Assembly: GCF_024733015.1 (NCBI RefSeq)
Contig: NZ_JANKJG010000001.1
Coordinates: forward strand, 310,001 to 374,000
Length of the DNA stretch: 64,000 nucleotides
Origin: Pseudosulfitobacter koreensis
GTDB taxonomy: Bacteria > Pseudomonadota > Alphaproteobacteria > Rhodobacterales > Rhodobacteraceae
Direction of reading: 5' to 3'
The translations under genes were made by a program, and so were the position numbers. Below the pieces are notes generated by a model. That model ran no database searches. It was not told where the DNA came from and was given only the letters and a program-made list of their open reading frames with translations. Shown here in pieces: positions 17,296-26,344 of the stretch (the stretch's first letter is position 1; each line of letters begins with the position of its first letter).

Positions 17296-20200
17296 TTGAG
17301 CGAGACATCCGTGCGCATTTTTCTGTCGTCACCCAGCGACGTCTCGGCGGAACGCGCCGCGGTAGAACGTGTGGCGGCCCGTCTGAATGGCCGGTTCGCC
17401 CCCCTCAAGCTGGAGGTCTACCGATATGAGGCCGACACCTATTTTTCGGCCCACACCGGCTTTCAGGAGCAGATCCCGGACGTCACCGAATTCGACATCG
17501 TGGTCGGCATTCTATGGTCCCGCATCGGGTCGGCGCTCCCGCCGGACTTTCCCCGCCGTATCGACCGAAAGACGCCCTATCCCTCGGGCACCGCATTCGA
17601 ATTACTGACGGCGATCGACCACCGCCGCAGTGAAGGCTCCGAAAATCCGGACATCTTTGTGTATCGCAAGCTGGCCGGGCCGCCTGCCGTCCCGCCCGAC
17701 CAGATAGATGCCTACGAAAAGCGGCTGAGCCAATTGCGCGTGCTGAACGACTTCATCAGCCGCTGGTTCGTCAACGAAACCGACGGCTTCTCGGCCGCAT
17801 TCACCTCTTTCGAAACGACATCGGAATTCGAAGAGCGGATAGAGCAGCATCTACGCAAATGGATCACCGACCACCGCGTGTCCGATAACCCCGTCAGTTG
17901 GCGGGTCGAGGATCGCGGGTCTCCGTACCGCGGCCTCAAGGCGTTCGATGTGTCGCATCGCGACGTCTTTTTCGGGCGCGGCACGGACATCGAACGCGCA
18001 CGCGAACGTCTTGCCGACACAAGCGAACAGGGCAACCGGTTCCTTCTGATCGAGGGAGCGAGCGGATCCGGAAAATCCTCGCTTGCACGCGCGGGCCTAC
18101 TGCCGCGTCTGAGCGACCTCAATCCAGACAGGATCGCCATCGCCCTCCAACCGGGCAACGGCGATGCCAGCCCGGTGATGGCATTGGCGACCGCGTTGTT
18201 CGATTCCGATCTGGCGACAGAACTGGCCAGCGGCGATTTCACCACGGCCGGCGCCCTTGCGTCCCACCTCCTCAGGACGGGTGACCCGGCCCCGATCATG
18301 CGGGCCTGCGATCGCCGCGCCGCGCATCTGGCCGACGTCCGGGGTCTTGAACAGCGCCCCGGTGTCGAGGTCGTCATTCTGATCGACCAACTGGAAGAGC
18401 TTTTTGCATCGCAGATCGCGACAGATGAACGGGACAGTTTTGCCGAAGTGCTTTCAAGACTTGCCGACAGGCCGCAGGCGCTGATCGTGGCGACGTTGCG
18501 GGCCGATCAACTGGCCAAGGCGCTTGAGCATGAAATCCTTCTGCGGCTGATCGATTCCGGTGCGCGGCTGAGCCTGGCAAGCCCCGGCGCGGATTCGCTT
18601 GCAGAGATCGTCCGCGCCCCGGCCCGTGCGGCCGGCCTTGCCTTCGAAATCGGGCCCGATGGTGTTCCGCTGGACGACAGGCTCCTCCGCGAGACCGAAG
18701 GGGCGGCCGCTCTGCCGCTTTTGCAATTCACCCTCGAACAGCTTTTCATCATGGCACAAAGCCGCGCAGAAAAGACGGGCGGTGGTGACCTGACGCTTTC
18801 GCTCGAAGACTACGATGCCCTGGGCGGCATCGGTGGCGCGATCGGGCAGCAGGCAGAGGCCGCGTTCGCGCAGGTCGACGAGAGCGCTCGCAAGGCGCTG
18901 CCCCGTCTGATTCGGGCCCTGACCGACTTTGGCGGCGTCGCCAACCCCGTGTTGCGCAGCGTCCCGCTTGGCATCGTTGCGCAGGATCCGGCGACCCAAC
19001 GCCTCGCCGCCCGGCTGACCTCGGCCCGGATACTTATTCAGGACGCGCAAAGCGTGCGCCTGAGCCATGAAAGAGTCCTGACAAGCTGGCCGCGCGCCCG
19101 AACGGTGGTCGACGCCGCCGAGCGTTTCTTGCGGGTCCGCGCGGCGCTCGAACAGGCCGAGGCCGACTGGCGCACCGCCGGGCAGCGTCGCGATCTGCTG
19201 CTGCCCGCGGGCCTTCGCCTTGCCGAGGCCGAAGACCTGGTGGCCACCTATTCCGAGGAGATACCGACAAAGACCATCGCCTATGTCGAAGCCTCCGGCC
19301 TGCGCGCCCGCAGAACGCAGCGACTTACACGGGCTGCGGCGTTGATATTTGCTGTGGTCTCCGTCTTTGCGCTTTGGTCCTTCAATGACGCCCTCAAGAA
19401 GGGCGACCTTGCCAGAGACGCCGCCGCCCTTGCCGAAGCCGAAAGCGCGCGCACCACGCAGGCCCTGTCGTCAGCGGAAACGCATCTGCGCGCGCTCCAG
19501 CAATCCAAGAGCCAGCAACTCGCGTCGGAGGCATTCGATGCGCTCGACTCCCGCGCCTATGACCGCGCCCTGACGCTGGCGGTCGCTTCGGCGGGGCCTG
19601 CCGGGGATGACTGGCCCGATGTTCCGCTCAGCTCTGCCGCACTTGCGGCGGCAAACCTGTCCGCGAGTTTTGGGTATGCCGTGCCTCTGGCCACGTTGCG
19701 CGGTCATGAAGGAACGGTGCAGGGCGGTCTTGTTACGACGGACGGATCACGGGCGCTGACCTGGTCGCTCGATGGGACAGCACGGATCTGGGACACCGCC
19801 ACCGCAGGCCAGCGCCACGTCCTGAACCATGAGGGACCCGTTTTGGGTGGGCAGATACTGGACGATGACACACGGTTCGCGACCTACGGCCTGTCCCCCG
19901 ATGTCACTTTGTGGAACGTCGAAACCGGCGACCGCATAGCGGACGTTTCTCACGCCGCCGTCGTTCTTGGCGTCGTGGCGTTCGATGAGGGTCGGTCGAT
20001 GGTGTCGTTCGGGGTGGGCGGGGACGTGATCGCTACGTCAGCCGCAGATGGGCGCACACTCGGGAAATTTGAAAGCTCCGACACCGTGCGCGCGCTTGCG
20101 ATAGCCGAAGATCAAGATCGCGCCCTTGTTCTGAATGGCGGGGTGACGTTGCTGGATCTGCCGAACCTGGACGCCGTCACGACAGAAGCGAACGACACAT

Positions 20201-22536
20201 CGCCCCGGTTCGATGCGGGCCGTTTCATCGGAGATGAGGGGGACTGGGCGGCGTGGTCCGGCAGCGGTCGGGGGGTCATCGGGCGGTCCGACGGCACCTT
20301 GCGGGCCGATGTCGCCATGGAAGAAGCCATCCTTGGCATGGTCTATCTGGAAGGATCCGACGCCGTCTTTTTCTGGACAGCAGAAGAAATCCGGCGTGTC
20401 GATGTTCGGACCGGGCAAGAAACCCCTTTGGTCACGAATCAGGAAAACCTGTCGTTTGTCGATCGCATACCGGGACGCGCGTGGCTCGCCTGGGCGACAC
20501 GCACCAACCAAGTTCACGCAATCTCAGAGGACGGCGTGCGGAAAGGGGTCATCACGCTCGACGGTGCCGTCGAAACGCTGACGAGCACCGGCGCCGATGG
20601 TCAGTTGCTGGCCGCATCTTCCAGCGGCAGGGTGGTCGTATTGAGCGTCGAGGAAAGATCCGTGTCACGGGGCGGCGATCCTGAACGCCCGGAACTCGTT
20701 ATCGATACGACAGGCCAGACTTTGCATGACAGCCCGGCGCGGTTGCTCAATACGTCCGACAATATCGCCATCAGCGGCGGACAGGACGGGACGCTTCGAT
20801 TTTGGGTGATGGGGACCGGGCATGAAATTGGCCGCATCACGCATGCTGGGTCGGTGCGCGGTCTCGCCAGTGGTGCGTCGACCCTGCTGAGCTGGGCGGA
20901 TGAACCCGCCGCAAAGCTTTGGCGCTGGACCCCTGACCCGGTCCTGACCGAACGCACCACGATGACGGGAACCATTACGGAGGTGATCGTCGGGCCGGTT
21001 CAGGATCGGGTGGCTTTGCTGAACGAGACCAACACGCTCCAGTTGATCGGGCTGAGCGAGGGCATGCGCCGGACCGAGCTGACCCTCGAACTAATCCCGC
21101 GTTCCGCAGCATTTTCCCCGGATGAAAGCCGTCTTTTGCTTTGGTCGGCGGACCGCGTGCAGCTTTGCGACACAAGCGCGGGTGCCTGTGATCACCCTTG
21201 GGGTCCGGGGTCCGCAATCGTTCACATCCAATGGCACATCGACCGGCTGTTGATCGCCACGGAAGATGGAAAAGTCCAAAGTGTGCGGCCCGACGGCACC
21301 GATGCAAGGCCGGTCGCCGACCTTGCTGCCCCGACATCGGTCGAGGTCTTTGCCGGGGGTACGGGCAGTTTCGTCCACGGCGCTGATTTTGGCGTATTGA
21401 TGTCGGATACCCTCAAGGGGGGACCCATTGTCATTCAACTGACGGATCTACGCCCCCAGAGCAGCAACATCGGGACGGCTGTCCTTTCACAGGACGGCCA
21501 ATCGCTTTTTCTGAGCGTGCCCGGTGAAGGTGGCCGCCATGTCGATCTGCAAACCGGTCATATACTTGATTTCCCGGAACTGTCCAAACAGAACATACGG
21601 GCACAGATGCTCGACGAGACGAGGTTTGTCGTGGGATCGGTATCGGGCGGCGTGTGGACCATCGATACGCGCACTGCAGAGATTAAAGAGATCTACAATG
21701 TCGGCGGGGGGGTCCAAAGCATCGCGGCACTTGGCAGTTCGGGCGAATTCGCGGTCGTCGCCGGCGCTCAGGACGCAGAGACCGGGGTCATCATATCGGC
21801 AAACGGGACACCCCGGGCTTTCTTTGACGTAAGCGGGGGGCATACAAGGCTCAGCGCCAACGCAAAGGCGATCATCGCCCTGAACACCGCGGGTCAGACC
21901 TTCGTTTTGGTAGATGCGGTGACCGGGTCTACAGCGCTGAAATCCACCTACGCGGCTGACGAACCCCGGCTGCTGATCGGGGACAGACTGCTCCTTTCAA
22001 CGCTGGGTCGGGTGCTGAACGTGACCGACCTGAACCCCGGGCGCGCGATCCTCCTGGAGCAGGCAAGAAAAAGCGCCAAGCTTCTCGCACCGCTTGATGC
22101 CATCGAAGCCTGCGAAGTCGATGCCTTTTCGGTCGTCGATTGCTCCAGCGTGGTTTCGGATACCGCCCTGGCCCTGCGGGTGGACGAAGGCGTCACAAGT
22201 TCGGGAACCGGCTTCGGCAACGTGCTAGACATGGTTTTGCGAGACGACGACGCGCCAATCTTCACGCTCGAGCTTTCGGTCATGCGTGACGGCAAGCTGG
22301 CGCTTTTTCACACTCAATCCTTTCGCGATGACCTCGCGTTTTATCTGTATTCGGAAAGCCGGCGGTCGATGAGCTTTGTCACCGAACAAGGCGAGGTTCG
22401 GTCGTTCGGGTTCTCGGTGAAAGAAAGCTTGATGAAGAGCGCCCGTAATCGACGCGAGGTTCTGGCGATCAAGCTCGATCCGGTGACGCAGAAGGCCATC
22501 GAGGGCTTTTACGTCCCCCTGATCTGGATGCGTTGA
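17296..22536 (+). CDS. DUF4062-nSTAND-TM-WD40 immune-type receptor
   Basis: A 1746-residue protein. Domains in order: an N-terminal DUF4062 TIR-like domain (VRIFLSSPSDVSAERAAVE, residues 6-24, with DIVVGILWSRIG further on); a STAND P-loop NTPase introduced by YRGLKAFDVSHRDVFFGR, with Walker A GASGSGKSSLARAG near 252-265 and Walker B VVILIDQLEELF near 358; helical linkers; one transmembrane helix (AAALIFAVVSVFALWSF, about 678-694); a coiled stretch; then a long WD40-type propeller region beginning near 803 (GHEGTVQGG, DGTARIWD). This is the plan of STAND signal receptors: sensor propeller, NTPase switch, TIR-like effector. Start is TTG at 17296, since no ATG fits. The gene appears complete. 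Confidence 0.85.
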   Translation: MSETSVRIFLSSPSDVSAERAAVERVAARLNGRFAPLKLEVYRYEADTYFSAHTGFQEQIPDVTEFDIVVGILWSRIGSALPPDFPRRIDRKTPYPSGTAFELLTAIDHRRSEGSENPDIFVYRKLAGPPAVPPDQIDAYEKRLSQLRVLNDFISRWFVNETDGFSAAFTSFETTSEFEERIEQHLRKWITDHRVSDNPVSWRVEDRGSPYRGLKAFDVSHRDVFFGRGTDIERARERLADTSEQGNRFLLIEGASGSGKSSLARAGLLPRLSDLNPDRIAIALQPGNGDASPVMALATALFDSDLATELASGDFTTAGALASHLLRTGDPAPIMRACDRRAAHLADVRGLEQRPGVEVVILIDQLEELFASQIATDERDSFAEVLSRLADRPQALIVATLRADQLAKALEHEILLRLIDSGARLSLASPGADSLAEIVRAPARAAGLAFEIGPDGVPLDDRLLRETEGAAALPLLQFTLEQLFIMAQSRAEKTGGGDLTLSLEDYDALGGIGGAIGQQAEAAFAQVDESARKALPRLIRALTDFGGVANPVLRSVPLGIVAQDPATQRLAARLTSARILIQDAQSVRLSHERVLTSWPRARTVVDAAERFLRVRAALEQAEADWRTAGQRRDLLLPAGLRLAEAEDLVATYSEEIPTKTIAYVEASGLRARRTQRLTRAAALIFAVVSVFALWSFNDALKKGDLARDAAALAEAESARTTQALSSAETHLRALQQSKSQQLASEAFDALDSRAYDRALTLAVASAGPAGDDWPDVPLSSAALAAANLSASFGYAVPLATLRGHEGTVQGGLVTTDGSRALTWSLDGTARIWDTATAGQRHVLNHEGPVLGGQILDDDTRFATYGLSPDVTLWNVETGDRIADVSHAAVVLGVVAFDEGRSMVSFGVGGDVIATSAADGRTLGKFESSDTVRALAIAEDQDRALVLNGGVTLLDLPNLDAVTTEANDTSPRFDAGRFIGDEGDWAAWSGSGRGVIGRSDGTLRADVAMEEAILGMVYLEGSDAVFFWTAEEIRRVDVRTGQETPLVTNQENLSFVDRIPGRAWLAWATRTNQVHAISEDGVRKGVITLDGAVETLTSTGADGQLLAASSSGRVVVLSVEERSVSRGGDPERPELVIDTTGQTLHDSPARLLNTSDNIAISGGQDGTLRFWVMGTGHEIGRITHAGSVRGLASGASTLLSWADEPAAKLWRWTPDPVLTERTTMTGTITEVIVGPVQDRVALLNETNTLQLIGLSEGMRRTELTLELIPRSAAFSPDESRLLLWSADRVQLCDTSAGACDHPWGPGSAIVHIQWHIDRLLIATEDGKVQSVRPDGTDARPVADLAAPTSVEVFAGGTGSFVHGADFGVLMSDTLKGGPIVIQLTDLRPQSSNIGTAVLSQDGQSLFLSVPGEGGRHVDLQTGHILDFPELSKQNIRAQMLDETRFVVGSVSGGVWTIDTRTAEIKEIYNVGGGVQSIAALGSSGEFAVVAGAQDAETGVIISANGTPRAFFDVSGGHTRLSANAKAIIALNTAGQTFVLVDAVTGSTALKSTYAADEPRLLIGDRLLLSTLGRVLNVTDLNPGRAILLEQARKSAKLLAPLDAIEACEVDAFSVVDCSSVVSDTALALRVDEGVTSSGTGFGNVLDMVLRDDDAPIFTLELSVMRDGKLALFHTQSFRDDLAFYLYSESRRSMSFVTEQGEVRSFGFSVKESLMKSARNRREVLAIKLDPVTQKAIEGFYVPLIWMR

Positions 22537-22582
22537 GAGACCAGCCGCATCTCGGTGACATCTGCACCGGCAATCGTGGCGA

Positions 22583-23269
22583 TCAGAGCAGCAACCGGAA
22601 CAGACCGAACAACGAGAATGCAGCCCTGTCGGCAGAGGCCGCGGCGGCAGTCGTTGCGGTCGCTGTCACGGCAACGTCCACTGCCACCTCGGTGGTCGCT
22701 GCGACTGCGGCGGCGACCGTGGCTTCCGCTGCCGCGCTGGTGGCCACACCGGCGGCGTCGGCTGCTCCTGCGGCGGTCGCGGCTTCTGCCGCCGAAGACC
22801 ACGCGGCAATGCCAAGATTGTCCTGCAGTTCGCGCAAAGTCAGCATGGCCCCTCTCTGCCGGTACTGGATGATCTCGTCGGCGAGCTCGAAATAGAACCG
22901 CAAGCCCCGGTGGATGCCGTGCAGGTCAGTTCCCGATGTCAGGCTGAACTGCTTCTTGCATTTCCGGCAGGTCTGAACTTTTCGCAGATCAAGAAAATGC
23001 ATGTTCGTTTCAAAGCAGTCCGGACATACCGGTCCATCTGGCCACCTAACCTGATACAGCCAAGCCTCGCAGGCTGCCTCTGATGGAAAAGTGGCATCAA
23101 GACCTGCATCGGGCAGGCCGAGAAACAGTGAAATCCAGTGTATCCGTTCCAGAGTCTTGTTTGGGAATAGGTCTGACGTCATGAGGGGGCGATAGCACAT
23201 TCGCTTGGTTCGAATGAACAGGATCAGTAATGGAGCGAGGTTCTCACCGCAAACTGAAGTTTCTTCCAT
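22583..23269 (-). CDS. Zinc-ribbon transposase-like protein copy B, fused to an Ala-rich tail
   Basis: A 228-residue frame. Residues about 25-150 parallel the protein at 9827-10417: the same zinc ribbon (CPDCF, CRKCKK), the same SLTSGTDLH block and the same EIIQYRQRGAM helix. After QDNLGI the similarity stops, and about 75 residues of almost pure Ala, Val and Thr follow, ending in a short hydrophobic FSLFGLFRLLL. The tail is encoded by a GC-periodic low-complexity stretch that is also open on the plus strand. It is probably a broken gene running into foreign DNA. The start may instead be the Met aligned with copy A, 24 residues in. Confidence 0.55.
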   Translation of the reverse strand: MEETSVCGENLAPLLILFIRTKRMCYRPLMTSDLFPNKTLERIHWISLFLGLPDAGLDATFPSEAACEAWLYQVRWPDGPVCPDCFETNMHFLDLRKVQTCRKCKKQFSLTSGTDLHGIHRGLRFYFELADEIIQYRQRGAMLTLRELQDNLGIAAWSSAAEAATAAGAADAAGVATSAAAEATVAAAVAATTEVAVDVAVTATATTAAAASADRAAFSLFGLFRLLL

Positions 23270-23414
23270 ATTTGCCGATCCAGATCTGCGTGGCCCTCGA
23301 GGCAGCGAGACGAAATGATGGCCGGTAAAGGACGGATTTCCTATCCAGGCGAAGTTGTCAGGGGCTCATCCGATACTTACGCCAATTGCGTTTGCACGCA
23401 TCGAACGCCATGAT
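22803..23414. repeat. Diverged direct repeat, copy B (right flank of cargo)
   Basis: Partner of the repeat at 10025-10631, same orientation, ending at the same GCATCGAACGCCATGAT sequence. Here the sequence past the end continues in the reading frame of the HsdM fragment, and the last roughly 35 bp of the repeat belong to that frame. Confidence 0.7.
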
Positions 23415-24210
23415 GTTCCTGCACGGGATCGGTGAGATGACAGGTGATACGCTGGTATCACCCGCCGACGCCCTCATTTCGCCACCTCCCGACACCTTCG
23501 ATGTCGTTCTGGCAAACCCGCCCTTCGGAAAAAAAAGCTCGATGAGTTTTACCAATGCGGAAGGCGAGCAGGAAACCGACGATCTTACCTATAATCGGCA
23601 GGACTTCTGGGCGACCACGTCGAACAAGCAGCTGAACTTCGTCCAGCATATCCGAACGATGCTGAAGACGACGGGCCGTTCCGCCGTTGTCGTACCAGAT
23701 AACGTTCTTTTCGAGGGAGGCGCAGGTGAGACGATCCGGCGCAAGCTACTCCAGACGACAGACCTGCACACGATCTTACGACTGCCAACCGGCATCTTCT
23801 ACGCCCAAGGCGTTAAGGCAAATGTGATCTTTTTCGATAACCGTGCTGCCAGTCCCGATCCGCAAACGTCAAAGGTCTGGTACTATGATTATCGGACCAA
23901 CGTGCATCACACTTTGAAGCAGAAACCCCTTACCTACGCGCATCTCGAAGACTTTGTGTCCTGCTACAACCCCGGCAACCGCCATGAACGCAGCGCGACA
24001 TGGAGCGAGGAATCGCCAGATGGGCGATGGCGCGCTTTTGACCGGGAAGAGCTGCTTGGACGCGACAAAGCAAGCCTTGATCTCTTTTGGCTTCGCGACG
24101 CGTCAATGACGGATCTGGACAACTTACCGGAACCGGAAGTGCTAGCCGAAGAAATTATGGAGAACCTTCGTTCTGCACTCGCGAACTTTGAGGCCGTCAG
24201 TCCGGGATAG
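23386..24210 (+). pseudogene. Type I DNA methyltransferase HsdM, C-terminal fragment
   Basis: About 274 residues of a type I modification subunit. They begin in the motif region around NAMMFLHGIGE and include the catalytic motif IV ANPPFGKK with surrounding DTFDVVL, then GRSAVVVPDNVLFEGG and KANVIFFD, and end with a normal HsdM C-terminus. The N-terminal domain and the SAM-binding motif I are missing, so the protein cannot methylate DNA alone. The break coincides with the end of repeat copy B. No hsdS gene is visible. With the HsdR fragment at 10665-11096 this marks a restriction locus split by, or rebuilt around, the defence cargo. Confidence 0.85.
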
Positions 24211-24368
24211 GGCTTGCGTTTTTTTACTAGAACCGCGCTACGAGACCAAAGTATCTCATCCTAGTGAATTCGCGTATCCAACTGCCTATCGTTGCGGCCT
24301 GAAGCTTTTCTATGCATTCTTGCTCCAGCCCGGAACTGATAACTGTCCGCACTACTCAGGCGCACTAT

Positions 24369-24485
24369 ATGGCCGACCTCAAGTTCAGCCTCGAAATCTG
24401 GGGCCTACCAGCCGCGGACGACGTTCAGTTGTCATTTATAACTCAGGAGCTGATCCCTGCCTTATCCAAACTCTATAAGTCATGA
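24369..24485 (+). CDS. Possible short protein upstream of TniQ
   Basis: A 38-residue frame (beginning MADLKFSLEIWGLPAADD) that stops inside the probable 5' end of tniQ. The sequence is protein-like, and the overlap would allow coupled translation. An in-frame ATG 57 bp further upstream would lengthen it. No family recognised. It could equally be a remnant of the restriction locus. Confidence 0.3.
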   Translation: MADLKFSLEIWGLPAADDVQLSFITQELIPALSKLYKS

Positions 24486-24516
24486 GCCTCACCCTCGTGA
24501 AGGACTTGTATCGTTC

Positions 24517-26274
24517 GTGTCGCGCGCAGCAGGTATTCGGGGCTTGTCGCTGTCTGGTTTTTGTAATGAGCTGGGATTATCCACCAAAAAGTTGATCAAC
24601 CTCGATCATCTTCAAACGAATGCTATTGCAGAGATATTTGGAATTCATAATTCGGCGCTCACCGAAATGCTGTCTTGGTCGCCGCAACCTTCGCCGAGCG
24701 TGCAGGTCCAGTTCCGAGGAGAGGACTTCGTCTCTCGCGCCCTGATTAACCCCATAGTCAGGGGGTGTCCGGCCTGTCTTCGGGAAGATATTCAGTCTGG
24801 CGCGGTACCACCTCGAGGCCAGATGGCCATGCGAGGCGACTGGCAGCTGAGGTACGTCGATATGTGCCTGCAACACCGCCAAGCTCTTGTTCCGCTATGG
24901 AACATCGCACAAACGCTGGCGCGATATGATTTTTCTACGCGGCTTCATAGTATCGCGGATGACATTGTTGCCGAACGGCTGGATCAGCCCTGCAAGCCGA
25001 TCACAAGCTACGACCAATGGTTGGACGACCGCCTTTCATTTGGGACAGACCTAAGTTGGCTGGCAACGCACGCCATTGATACGGCAGCTCGGTTCTGCCT
25101 GCTTCTGGGTGCCGAGATGGAGCGCCTCATACCGGAATCATCTTCCAGAAGTCGGCCGCCACGAGAAGTCGGGTTTGAATGCGCACGCAAGGGCCCGGAG
25201 GCTTTGACCAAAACTTTCGATGATTTGGCAAGCAGCGTTAAAGGATCGCAATATAGCCCACAGAGGGCGTTTGGTCGACTGTACGTATGGTTGACATGGG
25301 ACATGGCGAACGATCCGCGATGCGATCCTTATCGCGACCTCATGCGCGAGGTCATCTTCAATAATTGGGCCATTCCGGCTGGTGAGCCTATTTTGGGAAA
25401 GAGTCTCACCACGCCGCGGCTTTACTCTGTGTTGACTGCAGCGAAAGAAATTGGAAAGTCCACACACTTTACCCGACGGTTTTTGGAGCAAAAAGGGGTT
25501 ATCGATCCCGTGGATGATCGTACCGACGCCGGCCTGACATTTGACGCCACGTCTGCAAATCCAATCCTCGCGCAAGCCAAACGCTTGGTCGTTGCGAAGG
25601 AAATGAGAAAACGACTTGGGGTATCACCCCATCAGTTCGAGACCTTTATACGTCAGAAAATCCTTAGCCCGGTTCTTCCTCAATCGGTCGCAAACCTGCA
25701 ATGGGACACCGCCGATGCTGATGCTCTACTTGAAGAACTTGCCAAGCATGCCGTCACCGTGGATGCCGATGACACGGACTGGCTGCCTCTGGGTCTTGCT
25801 GCTGGGCGCGCACGCGTTGATGTCAAAGACGCCATTGACGCGGCGCGGCGCGGTCTGGTCCAGGTTGGACGACAACCGGGCCTGATCGGATACGCTTCAG
25901 TCTATGTGCGACAAAGCCAGATCGAGAAGTTGCGCGCAAAGGGCCCTAAACATATAACCCTTAGTGCATTTGCACGAGACGTAGGATTGCATCAGAGTGG
26001 CGAAATGACCGATCTTTTTAATGCCGGTCACGTAACTGCGACCGAGCTATTCAATCCTGAGACACGCCGAAAGGGCTTATACGTGACAGATGCCGATATC
26101 GCGGCATTCCACGCAAAGTTCACAACTCTCAAATTGTTATCGATGCGCGAGAAGACAGATGGCCGGGCGCTTGCACCGAGGCTTCGGGATGCAGGTATTT
26201 CCCGCTTCGCGCCAGAAGGCCAAGATTTCGGACCCGTCTACCTTTTGGATGATGTCCTAGGAGCCTTATGGTAG
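24517..26274 (+). CDS. TniQ/TnsD-family transposition target selector
   Basis: A 585-residue TniQ-family protein. The zinc-finger domain is clear: RGCPACLREDIQSG followed by WQLRYVDMCLQHRQAL, the C-x2-C and C-x2-H pairs of TniQ/TnsD. A long C-terminal part (TnsD-like in length) contains several helix-turn-helix-like stretches, for example MRKRLGVSPHQFETFI and ITLSAFARDVGLHQSG. TniQ/TnsD proteins bind a DNA target and recruit TnsC. The start is uncertain: GTG at 24517 drops conserved residues encoded just upstream in the same frame (HPREGLVSF), but that frame has no ATG, GTG or TTG before its stop at 24451. It lies far from tnsABC and on the other strand. Confidence 0.85.
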   Translation: MSRAAGIRGLSLSGFCNELGLSTKKLINLDHLQTNAIAEIFGIHNSALTEMLSWSPQPSPSVQVQFRGEDFVSRALINPIVRGCPACLREDIQSGAVPPRGQMAMRGDWQLRYVDMCLQHRQALVPLWNIAQTLARYDFSTRLHSIADDIVAERLDQPCKPITSYDQWLDDRLSFGTDLSWLATHAIDTAARFCLLLGAEMERLIPESSSRSRPPREVGFECARKGPEALTKTFDDLASSVKGSQYSPQRAFGRLYVWLTWDMANDPRCDPYRDLMREVIFNNWAIPAGEPILGKSLTTPRLYSVLTAAKEIGKSTHFTRRFLEQKGVIDPVDDRTDAGLTFDATSANPILAQAKRLVVAKEMRKRLGVSPHQFETFIRQKILSPVLPQSVANLQWDTADADALLEELAKHAVTVDADDTDWLPLGLAAGRARVDVKDAIDAARRGLVQVGRQPGLIGYASVYVRQSQIEKLRAKGPKHITLSAFARDVGLHQSGEMTDLFNAGHVTATELFNPETRRKGLYVTDADIAAFHAKFTTLKLLSMREKTDGRALAPRLRDAGISRFAPEGQDFGPVYLLDDVLGALW

Positions 26275-26344
26275 ATGGAACTATCGTGAAATCGCCTATG
26301 AAACGCCCTGCAATAGCTAATTTACGGAACCCGCGGAAACAAAC

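Noticed and set aside
11133..22536. CBASS system (patatin effector with nucleotide signalling)
   Set aside because: No cGAS/DncV-like nucleotidyltransferase, ubiquitin-like Cap2/Cap3 or HORMA gene is present, so the CBASS label is not supported.
22533..22895. Plus-strand Ala-rich frame overlapping the STAND stop
   Set aside because: A low-complexity stretch open on both strands, with a TTG start, no ribosome-binding site and a nonsense C-terminus.
5486..26274. CRISPR-associated transposon
   Set aside because: Tn7-like genes and TniQ are present, but there are no Cas genes and no repeat-spacer array anywhere in the window.
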